NCBI GenBank assembly: GCA_963070105.1 | Contig: OY718807.1 | Coordinates: 3,066,001 to 3,130,000, forward strand | Direction of reading: 5' to 3' | DNA from: Litomosoides sigmodontis | Lineage: Eukaryota > Nematoda > Chromadorea > Rhabditida > Onchocercidae | DNA length: 64,000 nucleotides | Shown here: positions 40,672-54,744 of the stretch, one piece after another | Layout: each line of letters opens with the position of its first letter | How positions within the stretch are numbered: the first letter of the stretch is position 1 | The notes under the pieces: generated by a model | The model's input: only the letters and a program-made list of their open reading frames with translations | What the model was told of the DNA's origin: nothing | The model's database searches: none | Translations under genes and position numbers: made by a program

Positions 40672-43600
40672 CCCACAAAATAACACACGGCGCAGTTTTT
40701 TATTGCATTTCAACGTTTACTTAAAGAATTAAATAAGAAAATTTGGCTCGATAATGAGCGACGCAGTTTGGTGGCACTTCATTAGAAATTTTTCCTCAAG
40801 AAAAAATCACTGATGTTTTTCATCAATGCTCATTGTTTTGACGACCTGAATTTCTTCGTTGTCTTTCCTTTTTTCTCATTCATTCTTGTGTCATCATTAG
40901 CCTCTCTCGTTACTGCTCCTGCTACTACATACAAACACATGGTGATATTTTCAGGTTTTTCATTTGTTTTAGAGCTATTTCTTCCTTCTCGTTGTAGTTA
41001 TGTAATTGACAGGGGAGTTCTAGCGGAGTTTAGTAGGAGCTGAATTTTTCTCCTTTGTATAATATAATTTTAATTCGAATATTGCGTTTTTCGTAGCACA
41101 TAGATTTTATTTTTTAACCTTTTGGGTTGTGAAATTTCTAGTTCAGTAGTAGACGAAGACTTGCCGATGAGCTAACTTTTAGCCATGAGATATGAGGTTG
41201 TAATATAGTATGCACACATTTTTTTAATATGATTTTACATGCATTGTATATGAAATTTAGTAATATTTTTATCACTTGTAATGCCGAGTGTGCATTGTAT
41301 TCAAATGTTTCTTTTTGATTTCATGTGTTTTAAACTGTAAATATTTGTATAAAATGATTTGTCATTTCTACTTGTCCACTGTAACTGGCTTGCTTGGAAG
41401 GATACTATTAAAGACAGAGTTGTCTTGAATGTGTACTGCAATGAAATTATATCTTATCGGTATTATCATACTAAACTCAGAATAAATGGTTCGATTAGTT
41501 TTGATCAGTGATTTCTTATCGTTTTCAATTCGAGAATTCTAGGTAAGCGGTGTCGATTCGATTGAATTGCTCCTCATCTTTAGTGGATGAAAACATTTCA
41601 GCAGTTGTAGGAGTAGCTTGTCAAATATGTATGAATGAAGAATGCTAAATTCAGTGATGAAAGACATTTCGGAGAATTTACAAATAGAAGAAAGATTTTA
41701 TTGCATTTATTTTCAATTGAATTGATCGAACAGTGTACAGTGTGGTATTGGCTGCAAGTGGAAAGCATGAAAGTAACGAAATGATACTGTTTCTTCTCTG
41801 TTGCAAACATATTTGTATGTTTTCCCAAGTGTCTCTCCTCATTTTAAGGTCAATTAATTTGATGTGAAAAAAGCAAATTGTGGAAGGTGAAGGTTGAATT
41901 TGAAGATTGATTATTTAGCCTGTATTGTTTGTGCATGCACAACAAATTGTTGTTTCTGAAGGTTTGTTTATTCGCAATTTATTTTCATTCATTCATTCAT
42001 TAGTTTCATTAACAACAGAAAAGTATGCAAATGAATAGTATCTGAGAATTCACATTTCGACTCCTCTAATTTCTTGCATATTCATGTACTAACATTCTTT
42101 TAGCAATTACTTAGATTTTGAATTGAATAAAATTTAAAAGGAAGGTAGCATTTGCAAGAATGCCACTTTCCCGTATTACATGATTACATTAGGACCAAAA
42201 ATTCGTTTTCTCGTACGAAGCTTATCAATAATAATTACAACGCATAAAAGATATACATTCATTTCAATCATGCATTACTTATTCATTTCTTATTTGCACA
42301 GAAAAAATTATAGACTAAATTGAATGAAAATTTAAATAGAGGGATGGTGCTGTGTGACAACATCCTATTTATACATATGTTTATTCATATAACTCTTCAT
42401 ATCTATTATGCTTATAGCAATTTCAGTTATAATTTATCAATTCGTGTGACAAGGAAATTATCGTTTGATAATCGATTACAATAAGATTTTATTGCTTTTA
42501 TGTATGCATCTTGCTGTATTTAAATTAGAATACATTCAAATGCAAAAAGGTACATTCATTATTAAAGCACGCAATACTTGTTTATTCACATCTATTATAG
42601 AGCTTCTAACTAATTTCACTTGTAATTTATCAAGTCGTACGAGAGGGAAAAAATTCTCATTTAATAATTCGATTCTCATTTACGAGGCAAATAATTAGCC
42701 GTGTGGAGAAAAATAACTGTAGAATGAAACGTCAATGATTATTCATTCAATGACAAGACATTCATTTCTCCTTTTTTTTTTGTTCTCACTCAAATGAGAT
42801 TGTAGACAGTAGGAGAAGTCGGCATTGTTGAAATGAAGTCTAACTAAGTTTATTTAAAGGATAGGTTCGGTATGATAGGTCTAGACACTTTGAAACTGAC
42901 GAATGGCTACTGTTGCAATTTCAATGCATCATAATAATCTAATGTAATAAACAGCTATAAGATAAATTGATGAATCTTCTCATCCTCAACAATGATAATT
43001 TCTCTCTCAAAATTGAACAAATTTTTTCTCAATTTATAAGTCACAACTCAAATTTTATAGCTAAATTTGACAAAGAGAAAAAAAAGCACTAAATATAATC
43101 CCAAAAAAAATGAGAGCATTTTGTGAGAAAAAATGTTTTAACTATCATCACTTATACATGTATGTGTATACATATGTATATATATAATTTAATTTGAAAA
43201 TAGCGAAAAAAAATTTCTATACTAAAACATAACGCATATGTTATCGAAATTTTCAAGACGAAAAAATAAGCAAGCAACAAATAATTTTTTAACTTAAATA
43301 ATTTCATTAAATGTTTATTTAGTAGCAAATGGATTAGATTTAGATGTAAGCATTGAATTCTGACAACGTCACTCTATCTACTAATACTACTGCACTATGA
43401 GCTAGCATTAATTAAGATTTCCACACAATGATGAGAGCATTTATCAGACAAGCATATCTTATCATTATCATTTACGCATAGCTTTTCACCGATGACAATG
43501 ATAATAGTAGTATTATGCTAATTATTATGATTGACTGATAAATTAATGATATAATTGCAATATCAATATTTCAAGATAATAGTTCAGAATGGACTACTCT

Positions 43601-43690
43601 ATGAAGTAGAAATTATCGTGACATAATTTGAGTATGTTAAAATTGAAAAGATGGAAATGTTTGGCAAATGGGTAATACTATTCAATTCTG

Positions 43691-43696
43691 TTTATT
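43691..43696 (-). terminator. poly(A) signal of sup-12
   Basis: TTTATT on the plus strand reads AATAAA on the minus strand, 345 bases past the sup-12 stop, with no closer canonical signal. Confidence 0.45.
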
Positions 43697-44040
43697 CAAG
43701 TGCATATTTTAGACGAGCAAAATTTCATTAATTTCAATCAATCAATCAATCAGTCAATGAAAAGGAACTGTAGCAACACAACGAAACCCATAATGTGCAC
43801 ATTGTTTGCGTAGCATATATTAAGAGCAGTAATTCGTAAGTAGCATAAATTAAATTAAATTTAAAAAATATCAGATAAAACAAAGTAGATTTAGACTGTT
43901 GTTAAGCAATTCAGGCAGCTGATATTATCAACTTACTGTCAAAGTGTACTGGAAATTTGTAGATTATCTGTTTTAATGCTGTTAGCTTATTTCCTGCAGA
44001 ATTTTATCGGTTTTGATGAAAGATCGATATCAGTTTTAGC

Positions 44041-46704
44041 TTATACACGTTGATGTTCTAAAGCAGCCTGCTGTTGCGTTACAGCAGCTAATTGTGATTG
44101 CGCAGCTGTGAGTTGGGCTGCGTAACTGTTGGCTGGTATTAGGCCATACGGCATGTATGCATACTGCTCCAGGCCCACTGAACCTGTTCCCGATACTGAA
44201 AATTAGTGGAAGATGATTTGTAATTCGAACTGTAATTCATTAGTGGAAGATAACTCGAACACATTCATCTTCAAGTGAATTTTCTAAAGTTTAAAATTGA
44301 AGTTTTCAAAGTCTCTTTTTTTCCTTAACAAATAATTTGCTAACACGAAAGAGAAGTTGAATGCAATGTGAGAACAGTTAAAAATGCACACACTAAACGG
44401 AGAAGCCACTCGTATTTCATCCATTAGATTGTAATTTAATAAAAAAATGATTGAAATTTGCTTGGCACCTGTTGGATGGAGCGAAAATGGATTTTGAGCA
44501 GCGGCATTAGAAGCACCGCCTGCAGCTGCAACTGCTGCCAGTGTTGCATAATCAATGTACTGTTGCTGCTGAGTTTGTGAAGTGCTAATTTGACCTGCGC
44601 CAGCTAATGATGTCGTATTTTGCAAACCATTTAGCGTATTCATCAACGGATTACCTGCAGCCGCTGCTGTCGGATAAAGAAGTTGCGGAAGGCTAAAACT
44701 TTTTAATTACAACAATTGTTTGATTGATTGATTAGATTAGATTAAAAGTATGCTAAATAAGACATGTTAAGTGTAAAATTTACATTATAATATCACTTAT
44801 TTAATTAAAGCAGCAATTATATTAGAGTGGTGAAAATTGACAGATAAATATGTATTTATAGATTTTGTCATGACGAATGAACATTTCTTTCTCTTTTACA
44901 TTTATTTACTTAGCAAACTGCACGTATACATATGAATTTTCGTATTTCAATTTTATTGCTTTAATTTGAAGTTAATCACTTCAAACAAAATTTTTGCTCA
45001 TTTTCAAACGTTTTCCGCACTGCAAAAAAAAAAGAATGAAGTAAAACAAGCCAACAGAACTCCATACAAATGAAATCACACGCGCGTACACACGCACACA
45101 CACGCAGAAAAAAATTATTTATGTGTTTTGATAATATTAATAGTTTGCAAAAACTTAATTCAATAATGATGACGTCATGTACAAATTGGTAAGAAAAGAG
45201 GAAAAAATTACCCGGCAATACGACCGGGAAATAAAGCTTGCAGTTGCGTTTGCAGCGGAATTTGCTGCAATCCGTTAGAAAGCGCTGAAAACAAACATTT
45301 CACAAATTTCATCAAAAATCTCATTGCATTAAACAAGAAAGAAGAACGAAAAATTGATAGGAGCAATCAAAAACATGCAACAAACAAAACATAATAAGCA
45401 TTCGCCGCCATTCCATTCCTGAGATTCTACCTTCGTCCGGTTAAAAACATTTTCATTTCAATTCCGGAACAACATAAATTCATTATTGAAACTCATATCT
45501 CAGCAGTACTAAATGCGATATTTTTGTATGTAAACTTCTAATTCAACTAACAGTTCAAGGGACAAATTTCACAAAAACATATAGCTAAAATTAAACCATC
45601 CGGCTAAAAAATAATTTTAGTTCGAAAATTCTGCAAGTGATCAAAATTCAAAAATTGTTAAAATGATTGTCCGAATTGGAACAGATCTGATAACATTTAA
45701 TACTGATGAACAATACTGTTGTTATTTCTATCAGAACAAGTTTGTCATGTTAGCCGATCACATCAGTACTAACTACTACTACTACTCACTTAGTTATCGG
45801 AATCGTTCTCGAAGTGAAAATATCTAATAACCCATTTGCTTAGTTCCTCTCTCACACATTGTCAAACTATCTGACACTTTTTTTTTGGTTGAAAATTGAA
45901 AACACTTCGGCAATTTTCTAAACTTAACAAATTTTGGAAATGATTAACCTGCAAGTTGAATATTACCGCGTGGTTTAGCGCCCAAATAAGCCAAATTAAC
46001 ATTTGCCTTACGGCCATCAATGATTGGATTGGGATCCTTACAAGCACGCTCAGCTGCAGCTCGATCCTTCATTGTTACCTACAATTTGTTTTTTCTTTTT
46101 AGATAGCAATTTTAACAGCAAACTGAATAACAGTGATAAACTACTGAGAGAGTGGCAGTTCAGTAGTGAAATATTAAAAGCCTTAATTTAATTTAAACTT
46201 CACGCAATATAAGGATTAATGGAAAAATTGTGAAAAAAAATTTAAAAATACAACAGAAATAAATCAAACTTACAAAACCGTATCCACGACTTTTTTGAGT
46301 TTGCCGATCGGTAATAACAACAGCTTCTTCAATTTCACCAAATTGCTCGAAATATTCATGCAATGTTTTATCCGATGTATGATATGGTAAGCCACCGACA
46401 AAAATTTTCGTAAACGTTGTATCACGCATGCCTCAAAAGGAAAAACGAAGAGAGCATGGCACCATCATATAATTCTTGCTACATCAAAGAAAACCTAGTT
46501 GATAAGTTAATTAATTAAATTTTAATGCTTGTCAAAAATTCAAATTACATCAGTGATACCTATACCTGTAGTAGCAACAGTGTCAGTAGCGCTAGCAGTT
46601 GCTGCAGCTGCTGATTGCGCTGCTAATGCAGCTGCAGCAGCTTGCACTAACGGATCAGCGATTGCTCCGGCATTTGTCAATTGTCCATAAATGGATGGTA
46701 TCAT
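44041..46704 (-). CDS. sup-12: SUP-12/RBM24/RBM38-type RRM splicing regulator
   Basis: Six minus-strand exons: 46,704-46,566; 46,431-46,274; 46,078-45,949; 45,284-45,212; 44,692-44,469; 44,195-44,041. Phases agree and give 292 residues. Residues 1-47 are an Ala-rich lead-in. One RNA-recognition motif follows (about 51-130), with RNP2 KIFVGG at 55-60 and RNP1 KSRGYGFV at 93-100; the stretches [18 protein letters not shown] and [20 protein letters not shown] are near-identical to the SUP-12/RBM24 family. The rest is Ala/Gln/Leu-rich and low complexity, which is usual for the family. SUP-12 controls muscle-specific alternative splicing in C. elegans by binding GU-rich elements beside other factors; vertebrate RBM24 and RBM38 also control mRNA stability. 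The start choice rests on the first ATG of an open exon with a good donor. An upstream non-coding exon is possible. Confidence 0.9.
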
Positions 46705-48114
46705 TGTGAGGTGATGGATGATAGTATGAGTGAATTAGTGACAGGCTCTAAATAAATTTACCGCAAAATTTCTCTCGCATATATTTGTGGGGTAAAATTA
46801 ATTTGTTTATTTAAATTTACAAAGTAAACAAATTTTACGAGGATGGACAAGTTGTATTAAACTTTTGGTTAAGTTTTCATTAGAAAAATGGTTTAATTGA
46901 TAAGAAAAAAAACAAAAGAAACGTACTTGCAAAAAGGGAGTTTTGTTGAATGAAAAGTAGATGAAAGGAAAAAAAAGAAGATAAGTTGTCAGCGTTGCAC
47001 AAGCACCTGAAATGCTTGATTATTTTCAGGTTTACATATTTTTTTTAAACTGTAATATAAAACTTTAATTATTATTCTATTGCTAAACTAAATTAAATAA
47101 TTAATGAGTTTACTAATTGAGGTTCGAGTCCTTACACAAATTATGATATTCTTTACATATTTAACACAAAACTATCATTTAATTAAATGAGATTTAATTA
47201 ATAGCAAAATTACCTTTAGCTAAAAAAACAATAATAAAAAACCACACGGCACCGCAAGCGACACACAAACGACACAAAAAAGAATAGCACACGAAGAAGA
47301 AGAAGGCGAAATCACTCCTGAAATTGTTTTGCCATCATTTTCAAATAATTTTCAAATTCTCTAATTCATCGTTTCTCTTTTCGCTAATTTCATCGATTAA
47401 GAAAGATTACAAAGCTCAAATGAGCGTAAGAAAATATGAAAAACAAAGAAAGGAACAAAAGCATAGCATACAATGAGAGTATAAAATGTTAAAAATTAAA
47501 TAGAAGTAGCTCGAGGAGTAATTAAATTATTATAATTTGCGCAATCGATCATTTTCTAAATTGCTTCACTTTCATTTTAAACTTTCTCGCTATTTTTTTT
47601 TTCGCTGTTTTTGTAATAAAAATTTTATAAAACTTTTCCAATGTAACAGGAAGAGATTTGTTTGCATTGAAAAGAAAACCAAAAAAAAAGTAAAAGAACA
47701 AAGTTGAGAGAGAGAGAGAGAGAGACGGAGAGGGGAAAAAGAGGAAGGAAAATTTAATTGGATAATTAACTCATTTCTCTTATCTTTTTGATTAGGAAAA
47801 AAGTTTTTTTTTTCCTCTCACATTAAAATAGTCAGTAAATTGAAAGGGATGGATGATTTGTCAATAGATGAAATCGGCCGTAAGACGAACCAGTTTTTCC
47901 CGCTTCTCTTTTTTTTTTGTCTTTTTTTGCTGTTATTGTTGTTTTCTTTTTTTTTCAAAAATTTCGTTTTTTTTTTCATTTTTTTTCGTTGAGCCCATCG
48001 GAGAAAGGATGAGAAGCATGCGATAAGCAAATGACATTTAGCTCTTTCTTGCCAAGAAAAATATTTTAAAGAAGTGAAAATTTCATAGAGAAAAATATTC
48101 ATTGAAATGAATTA

Positions 48115-48300
48115 GAGCAGAGAAAGAGGTGGAGGTGGAAGGTAAGATGTGACACGTCTCGTTGGACGGTCCGTTGAGTGCAACTGTGTTGTCAGGCTGA
48201 GGATGACAGGAAAAAAAAGCGAGCCTAGCTTCGATGGGAGCGAGAAGGATTCGCACGGCCGCCCACGCACTGAAATGCTTCTGATGTCACGCAAAAATAT
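48115..48300 (-). promoter_or_regulatory. GC-rich islet, possible sup-12 promoter or 5' exon
   Basis: This is the least AT-rich non-coding stretch near sup-12, 1.4 to 1.6 kb upstream of its ATG. On the minus strand it contains GGGCGGCCG, a GC-box-like element, just after a TTTCAG acceptor-like site. A 60-residue minus-strand frame crosses it but has no recognisable domain. Promoter, untranslated exon and short coding exon are all possible. Confidence 0.28.
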
Positions 48301-48379
48301 TCAATGAAATCATGCATTCTTGCAATTTTGTTGCCACGCCTATTTGCGATTTTTTTTTAAATACCTTCAACATGCATAT

Positions 48380-48640
48380 CCACACGTAACACACACACAC
48401 ACACACACACAATCGGCACATATGCACGCATGCATACCCACATACACACTCCAGTCACACGCATACATATATGCATCCACACACAGGCACACGCACACAC
48501 AACACACACATACATGCATGCACATACACTCACACACATGCGCACTCAAAGGAGACAGACACCCACCACACACACACGCACATACACAGACACACGGACG
48601 CCGACAAGCACACACACACACACACGCGCACAGGCAGGAG
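48380..48640. repeat. compound CA-rich repeat
   Basis: Imperfect CA, CACG and CATA units over about 260 bp, with short pure CA runs at 48,388-48,410 and 48,609-48,624. The degenerate pattern suggests an old tract. Confidence 0.85.
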
Positions 48641-49133
48641 GGTGTATTATGTAAGAATGTATGCGTTGAAATCCATCTGTAAAAGATTATAAAATTGATT
48701 GATTGAGAAGTGGGAAGAGTCTCAGCGATTATTACTAATTTCATCCTAAAATGGATTTTTTTTGTCTTTCTATTTTTTTTAAAAAAAAAATTCTTTGCGC
48801 CTTTTTTTTGTCCTCAAAAAATTATTGATAAAGTGAAAGTGAGAAAAGGGAGTGTCTAAGGAAGTGAAATGTATGAGAAGGAAAAGAAGCTCGAACGCTG
48901 CATAAATAGTTCGATGGAACGGTAAGGAGGGAGGAGGTGATAAAAGATGAGAAAGAGTGAAAAAAAAGAGGTTAGCAAGAAGTTAAAGAGGTAAAAAGTG
49001 TGGTGATAGTGTGTGGCGAGAAATGTTTCGAGATTGATTGATCAAATTAGTAGTGGTAAGAAATGGCTCAGAAAAACTTTTAGGAAAAGTTAGCAAGAGG
49101 CTAAGAGAGGGAAAAGTGGAGAGAAAGAGAGAG

Positions 49134-49134
<1 letters not shown>

Positions 49135-49165
<31 letters not shown>
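49135..49165. repeat. (AG)n microsatellite
   Basis: Purine tract of AG units with a few AAG interruptions. Confidence 0.85.
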
Positions 49166-49166
<1 letters not shown>

Positions 49167-51302
49167 AAGCTAAAATGGCAAATGAGTTTGCATTTATTTC
49201 ATGCTTTAGTGTTGCTCACGCATTTGTCGGTTAAGATTTAATATATTTCATTTGTTCCCTTCTAACCAACTCCTTTCCATTTCAAACTCTTTTCATTTTC
49301 ACTGTTCTTTTTTTGTTTTTTTCTTTTCTCGCGGAGCTTTTTCCTGTTTTAAGGAGGAAATTTCATGCTAATTGATAAGATAATTTGCATAACTTATTAA
49401 AGTTAAATAAAATTTGATTTCTTTTTTAAAAAAAAGCAAAAAAAAATTGAGCATTAACTTTTCACAGTACTTCTTATTTAAAAGCAATTTTTGCGTGAAA
49501 AACAAAGGTTTTTTTGCACATTTCGAAAAATTTCATTAGCATTTAATGAATTTAGCATTAGCATTCATTTTCTCATTTTAAATTACAAATCTTATAAACC
49601 ATAAATAATTTCCATTTGAAAACAATTCGAAGTATTGTGCGAAAAGTTTAACAAATCAACGATGAGCAACTTCTTTCATATTAAACCTTTTACACGCACA
49701 CACACACACACGTATTCACACGCGCACACACGTATGTTACACTTACGCACACACATGGACACACACTTAGACAGGCACTGTTAGGTTAGGTTCTTTAATA
49801 TTAAATTAAACGAAGCTAATGGCGTGCGCTGACTCTCTGACAGGTGAATTGTGGTCTTATAAAACTGGAATTGATAAAGCTATAAATGTAATTTATCAAC
49901 AGCAATAAACGACTCAATTTATTGGTATTATGAGAGGGAGAGGGAGGGGGAGAGAGAAAGAGAGAGAGAGAGAGAGGAAGTGGAAAGAAAGAAGGAAGGA
50001 GGAAGAGGTAAAGATGAGAGGAAGAAAAAGGTCAAGGTAGATAATGAAAATAGTGGAAAGAAAAGGTTAAGAATGGAATACAATAGAAGATGGAGAATAA
50101 TTGGCATTTAAATGTTATCTGAACAGTTGATGATAAACAATGGAAGAGAGAGAGAGATAGAGAGAGAGAGAGGGGAGAGAGATGAAAACAACAGTCGCCA
50201 ACAAACAACCACTCCTCTCTCTCTCTCTCTCTCGAACATTTTGCGGTATAACGGTGAAATGAAATTAATAGTTTTAAATTAAATTAAAAAGACATGTTAT
50301 AAAGAAATTTAAATTAAGTGAAAGTTAAAATTTAATTATTTCGTAATATTTTTTTATCAAACAGACATTTTCGATAATTATTTCAATAACTGCTTTTGAT
50401 AAAAAGATTTGTGAATTAATCAAATGAAACTGCTAATTAGCAAAAAAAACGAGGAATGATAAACTTATTAATTGATAATTTATTCTCACAAATGGCTATT
50501 AACAATTTGCATAATTATGTTCTAAATGGGAGGAGTAAGAAGAAAGGTAAAAATTTCACAAAAGTTACTGGTAAAAATTAATAATTGTGATATGAAAGAA
50601 TAAATTTCAAAAGAAATTTATAGCAGCGATTTTTCGCAATTTAATAAAAAAAGCGAATTTAAATTAATTCAAAGTTCGTAATTCTTTAAGTTTATTTGCT
50701 CTCGAGAGAATATTGCGCAGTAACTTAGATTTGCACTACTACTATAAATATGCAAAATAAAACAGGGAGAGAAAGGGAGAGAGAGAAAGAGGGAAACAAT
50801 AAAAGAGATGAATTCACAAGAGATTTCATTCATTTATTTACTTATTTATTTGTTTTTCGTTGCTGCTGAAAAATAAAACTTTTGAAAACTTGTAAATTCC
50901 CAAACTCATAACCAATGGAGAAATTTTTAAAAATAAAATCCTTCTTTTTCACTCCTCTTCCTTTCTTCTCTTCATCTCATTCTCTCGTCCTCACTTATTT
51001 TCGCTTAAAATTTCTTGGATTATATTTCAGCTAAATTAAATGTAATTTTATATGAATGTTATCAAATCGAAATTATTTTGGTAATACAATAAAATAATAT
51101 AAGAAAATGGCATATTTTAATACTTTGCAAATTTTAAAATTCTAAAATCTTTTCGATATTTTAACGTTTTATATACTACGTAATCTTTATAAATTAATCT
51201 TTTCAAAATTGCATAAATACATTAGTGATAAACATGAATTAAGCAAAATGGCAATTGAGCGATTTCAATTCGCTGAATTCTATAAATAACAGTGTGTGCG
51301 GA

Positions 51303-51351
51303 TGTGTGTGTGTGTGTGTGTGTGTGTCTGTGTGCGTGTGTGTGTGTGTGC
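51303..51351. repeat. (GT)n microsatellite
   Basis: GT units with TCTG and GCGT interruptions. Confidence 0.9.
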
Positions 51352-53672
51352 ATGAGAGACGCTAATGCTTTTCAAATTTCAAACTTCTAGCTGTTGAAAT
51401 TCATTTGTAAAATTTCAAATGAAATTACCAATAATATTGTTATTATCCGCTGTATTCATCATTTTCGACTTGCTAATTGAATTGAATACATCTCTCGCAC
51501 TTTCTCATAATAGCGCTTTAGATGTACTGAGGGATGAAGGAGGAATGAGGAAATGAGTGACTGACTTCATATTTTACAATCACACTTACATTCGTTATTA
51601 TTATTATTATTACTATTTTTGTTGGCTATAATTTTCATATATTTATTATTATTACTGAACTATTGTTATTATTATTAATTATTATGAAGTGGTATAATTG
51701 CGAAAACTAAATGAATGAAGTGAATTAAACTAAATGAAGTACACTAATCTGATTATCGCTGTCAAAATCAATTTCAGTAGCTAATCAGCAAAAGCTTACT
51801 GTTAATGACTGAACACTTTATCATTTCAAAATTACCTTCCTAAGAAGTAAGTATGCTAAAACAGTAATAGAATAGCGGAAAAGAATGGTAAAATAGGATG
51901 GAAGAAATGAATTCGATGAAAATTACAATGCTTGATGAATTTCTCTTATCTAATTGCTACAATTTTTTAGTTCCAAAAGTGTGATGTTTAACCGATCCTG
52001 TAAGTTGCATTATACACTCTCCTAATGCAATTAATAATATCAATATAATTAGCTAATAAATGAAAAGTAAATTGATAATTTTTAGTAAATAAAATGGAAA
52101 ATGATTTCCAATTCTATCATTTTATTTCCAATTTCATCAACCGAAAAGGACTTCGTTGAATTGGTGGAGGAGGAGGAAGATATGTGATGGATAAGCAGGT
52201 TTTCGTCAAAGTTTGTTCTTAATTCAAAGATTATCAAACAAAAATCAATACTTAACAATACCACCAACAGCAACACCATCACCGCCACCACCACCTACTA
52301 CCACTACTACTACTACTACTACTACCAGCACTACCATCACCAATGACAATAGCGCCAACAACGCTGTCAACAACAACAACGCTGCGCCATCGACCACAAC
52401 ACCGCCAACAATAGCAACACAATAATAATGACAACAATAATAATAATTACGATGATGATGATGATGATGATAATAGTGCCCAATAAGAGGAGAGATAGCC
52501 AAAAAGTTTGGAGTGGTGTTATTTGATTTGCTTTTGTCGTCTCACGTTAATTGGTCAACACTGGAAGGAAGCACTTTGACAACTTTTCCATCAATTCTAT
52601 TCAAATATATCCATTATCCATCCACCCATTTCATCTGTTCCTCACTGACCACCACTATCACTTTTATATTTACATTTCCATCTCTTCGCATCAAATCAAA
52701 CCACTTCACTCACACATTCTCCAATCAATTAGCCGTCATTACTACTTCAGTTTTCCACTGCTATTATTACTATTACTATTAATTTATTATTATTATTAGT
52801 TTTTGTTATTATTATTAGTTTTTGTTATTACCATTATTATTATTATTAATTAGTTAATTTTGTTGTGATTATTAGCAAACCTGCTATACATTATACGGTA
52901 TTGTACGGATGCGAATACTAAAATTCACTCAGTCATATATTGTTATTATTTATTGAATATATTATAAGGATTGATTGAATTATCTACAGTTCACAATCAT
53001 TGCTACCATCATCATTAGCATCAATTTCAATTAATATTTTCAAAAAATTTTTACTTATTGCAAGAGGAATATTTAATTTACATTTCTATTAATTTCTTTT
53101 TTTAAAATTAATTTACATATCATAGAAAGGTAGAACTTCGGAAAAAGTTGCAGTTTCCAACGATCATTTTAATAAGAAAAATTTTTTTTCCCTATCGCTA
53201 CATTTGCCTGATAAATCGTTCAGTGAGAATTTTCGAGTGATCTAAACACGAAATGTATTTTATTTTACACTTTGATAAGTATCAGTAACATTTGGGCGTA
53301 AACTGTCGTAAAATTCGATAGCATACATTTAATGTAGCAAATTTCATTTCGAATAGTTCATCTCTGAAAAAAAAAACACAAATAGGATGTTTAGCTTTTA
53401 AGCTAAATGATTGAAAATCACATTATTCAGCAGCACTTCAATTCTCAACAACGAATGCTATCAAATCATACTAGACCTAAAATTGAGATTTTAGATTTAA
53501 TTGGCTTCTCCACAAGTTTATGATTTGTGATGAAAAAAAAAATGATGAAGAAGAGGAGGAAGAAGCGCACAAAAAGTGTAGTACGTTGCAAGCATAAATT
53601 AGTGTATGTGGCGGTAAACATTATAAATTTGTTAATTTTTTTTTACGTTTTTCTTTAAATTTGTTGTTAAAA

Positions 53673-53861
53673 ATGCCAATTAATAATGAAGAAGATGAGA
53701 AATTAAATTTTCAGAAGAAAAGAAATTATCAGAAAAATTTGCCTAAAACAAATAATTGTAAGCTTACCACTGAACAATGTCAATTTGTAACTGATAAAAT
53801 GATGGAAGAAGCAAAATTTCCGATTGGCGGACGAGAAAAATTTCGGCCCAAAAACTCCTAG
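53673..53861 (+). CDS. possible small protein, unknown
   Basis: An ATG-initiated frame of 62 residues with balanced, non-repetitive composition (MPINNEEDEKLNFQKKRNY at the start, FPIGGREKFRPKNS at the end). It is hydrophilic, with no signal peptide or membrane segment. No splice-acceptor is obvious before the ATG and no family is recognised. It may be a short gene, an exon, or chance. Confidence 0.25.
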   Translation: MPINNEEDEKLNFQKKRNYQKNLPKTNNCKLTTEQCQFVTDKMMEEAKFPIGGREKFRPKNS

Positions 53862-54650
53862 CACGCCCAACTAATTCATTAATTGACAATTAAACAACGT
53901 AATAAAATGGGGTGAGGAAAAGATTGTTGAAACTATTTGATTTGAATTTTCTTACTTGAAAATAAATTCATTCACTAAGTTTCACTTAATTTATGAAAAG
54001 TTTAGGGCTAAGTGTAAGTTAGTTTAAAATAAATTTATTGATTAAATTTAAGAGTGGAAGACGTGTATGCAGCGATTCTGAGCTACCAATAAATGTTAAT
54101 TGAAATTTGTCAAAGATTTTCAAAGATTTGAGAAGTTAGAGATATTGATTAAGCTATGATTGGGCAAGATGAGTTATGATAAGTGGTGATGAGGGAAAAA
54201 TCCAGGGAAATGGGATGGGAAGACTACCTTGAAGGTGTGGAGGAAGAGTGCTGCAGCGGGATGAGAGGAGTTTAGATTGAGGATGCTTAGTTCAGTTCAG
54301 TTCACTTCGTTAGCTGCAGTTGCCGTGTGCTAAAACATCATCAGCAAAAGATGTGTGTTTGCTTCACTTTCTCTGCTTTAAAGAATGTTTACAAAACCAG
54401 AAAGTAAGAGAAGAGAGAGAGAGAGAGAGGGGGGGAGCGAGAGAGGGAGAGATGAGGGAGGATTGAGGTTGAGGTGAAGATGAGGTAGTAGAAGTAGAGA
54501 GAGAGTTCACCGATTGAATTGATTCCATCCATTCACCACCACAACCACCATCACTACCACTAATGCTGTGTAGTTGAGGGAGGAGGATTGTGGATTTCGA
54601 TCAACTGGAAAGTGTAAGATTCATACATCTCTGTGTATCTCTTTACCTCT

Positions 54651-54744
54651 TCAATTTCCTATACTATACAAAGTATAAGTTTATAGAGGTTATGGTTTCA
54701 ATTTCCTATACTATACAAAGTATAAGTTTATAGAGGTTATGGTT
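54651..54744. repeat. 47-bp perfect tandem duplication
   Basis: Two identical 47-bp copies (54,651-54,697 and 54,698-54,744). Each contains the inverted repeat TATACT/AGTATA around a 6-base loop. Identity of the copies implies a recent event. Confidence 0.9.

Larger units (their letters stand above)
46705..51302. other. upstream region of sup-12, gene-poor
   Basis: No coding gene seen. A GC-rich islet at 48,115-48,300 may be the promoter or first exon of sup-12. CA-rich (48,380-48,640) and GA-rich (49,135-49,165; 49,930-49,978) repeats follow. Poly-A and poly-T runs are frequent. Confidence 0.45.

Noticed and set aside
40813..41043. 76-residue plus-strand frame
   Set aside because: Hydrophobic translation of T-rich sequence in a 3' region, with no splice or leader signal and no family resemblance.
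47121..47131. GGTTCGAGTCC resembling a tRNA T-loop
   Set aside because: No A box, no acceptor stem and no cloverleaf can be built from the flanking AT-rich bases.
54490..54500. TGAGGTAGTAG resembling the let-7 seed
   Set aside because: It lies in purine-rich simple sequence, the rest of mature let-7 does not follow, and no hairpin partner is seen.
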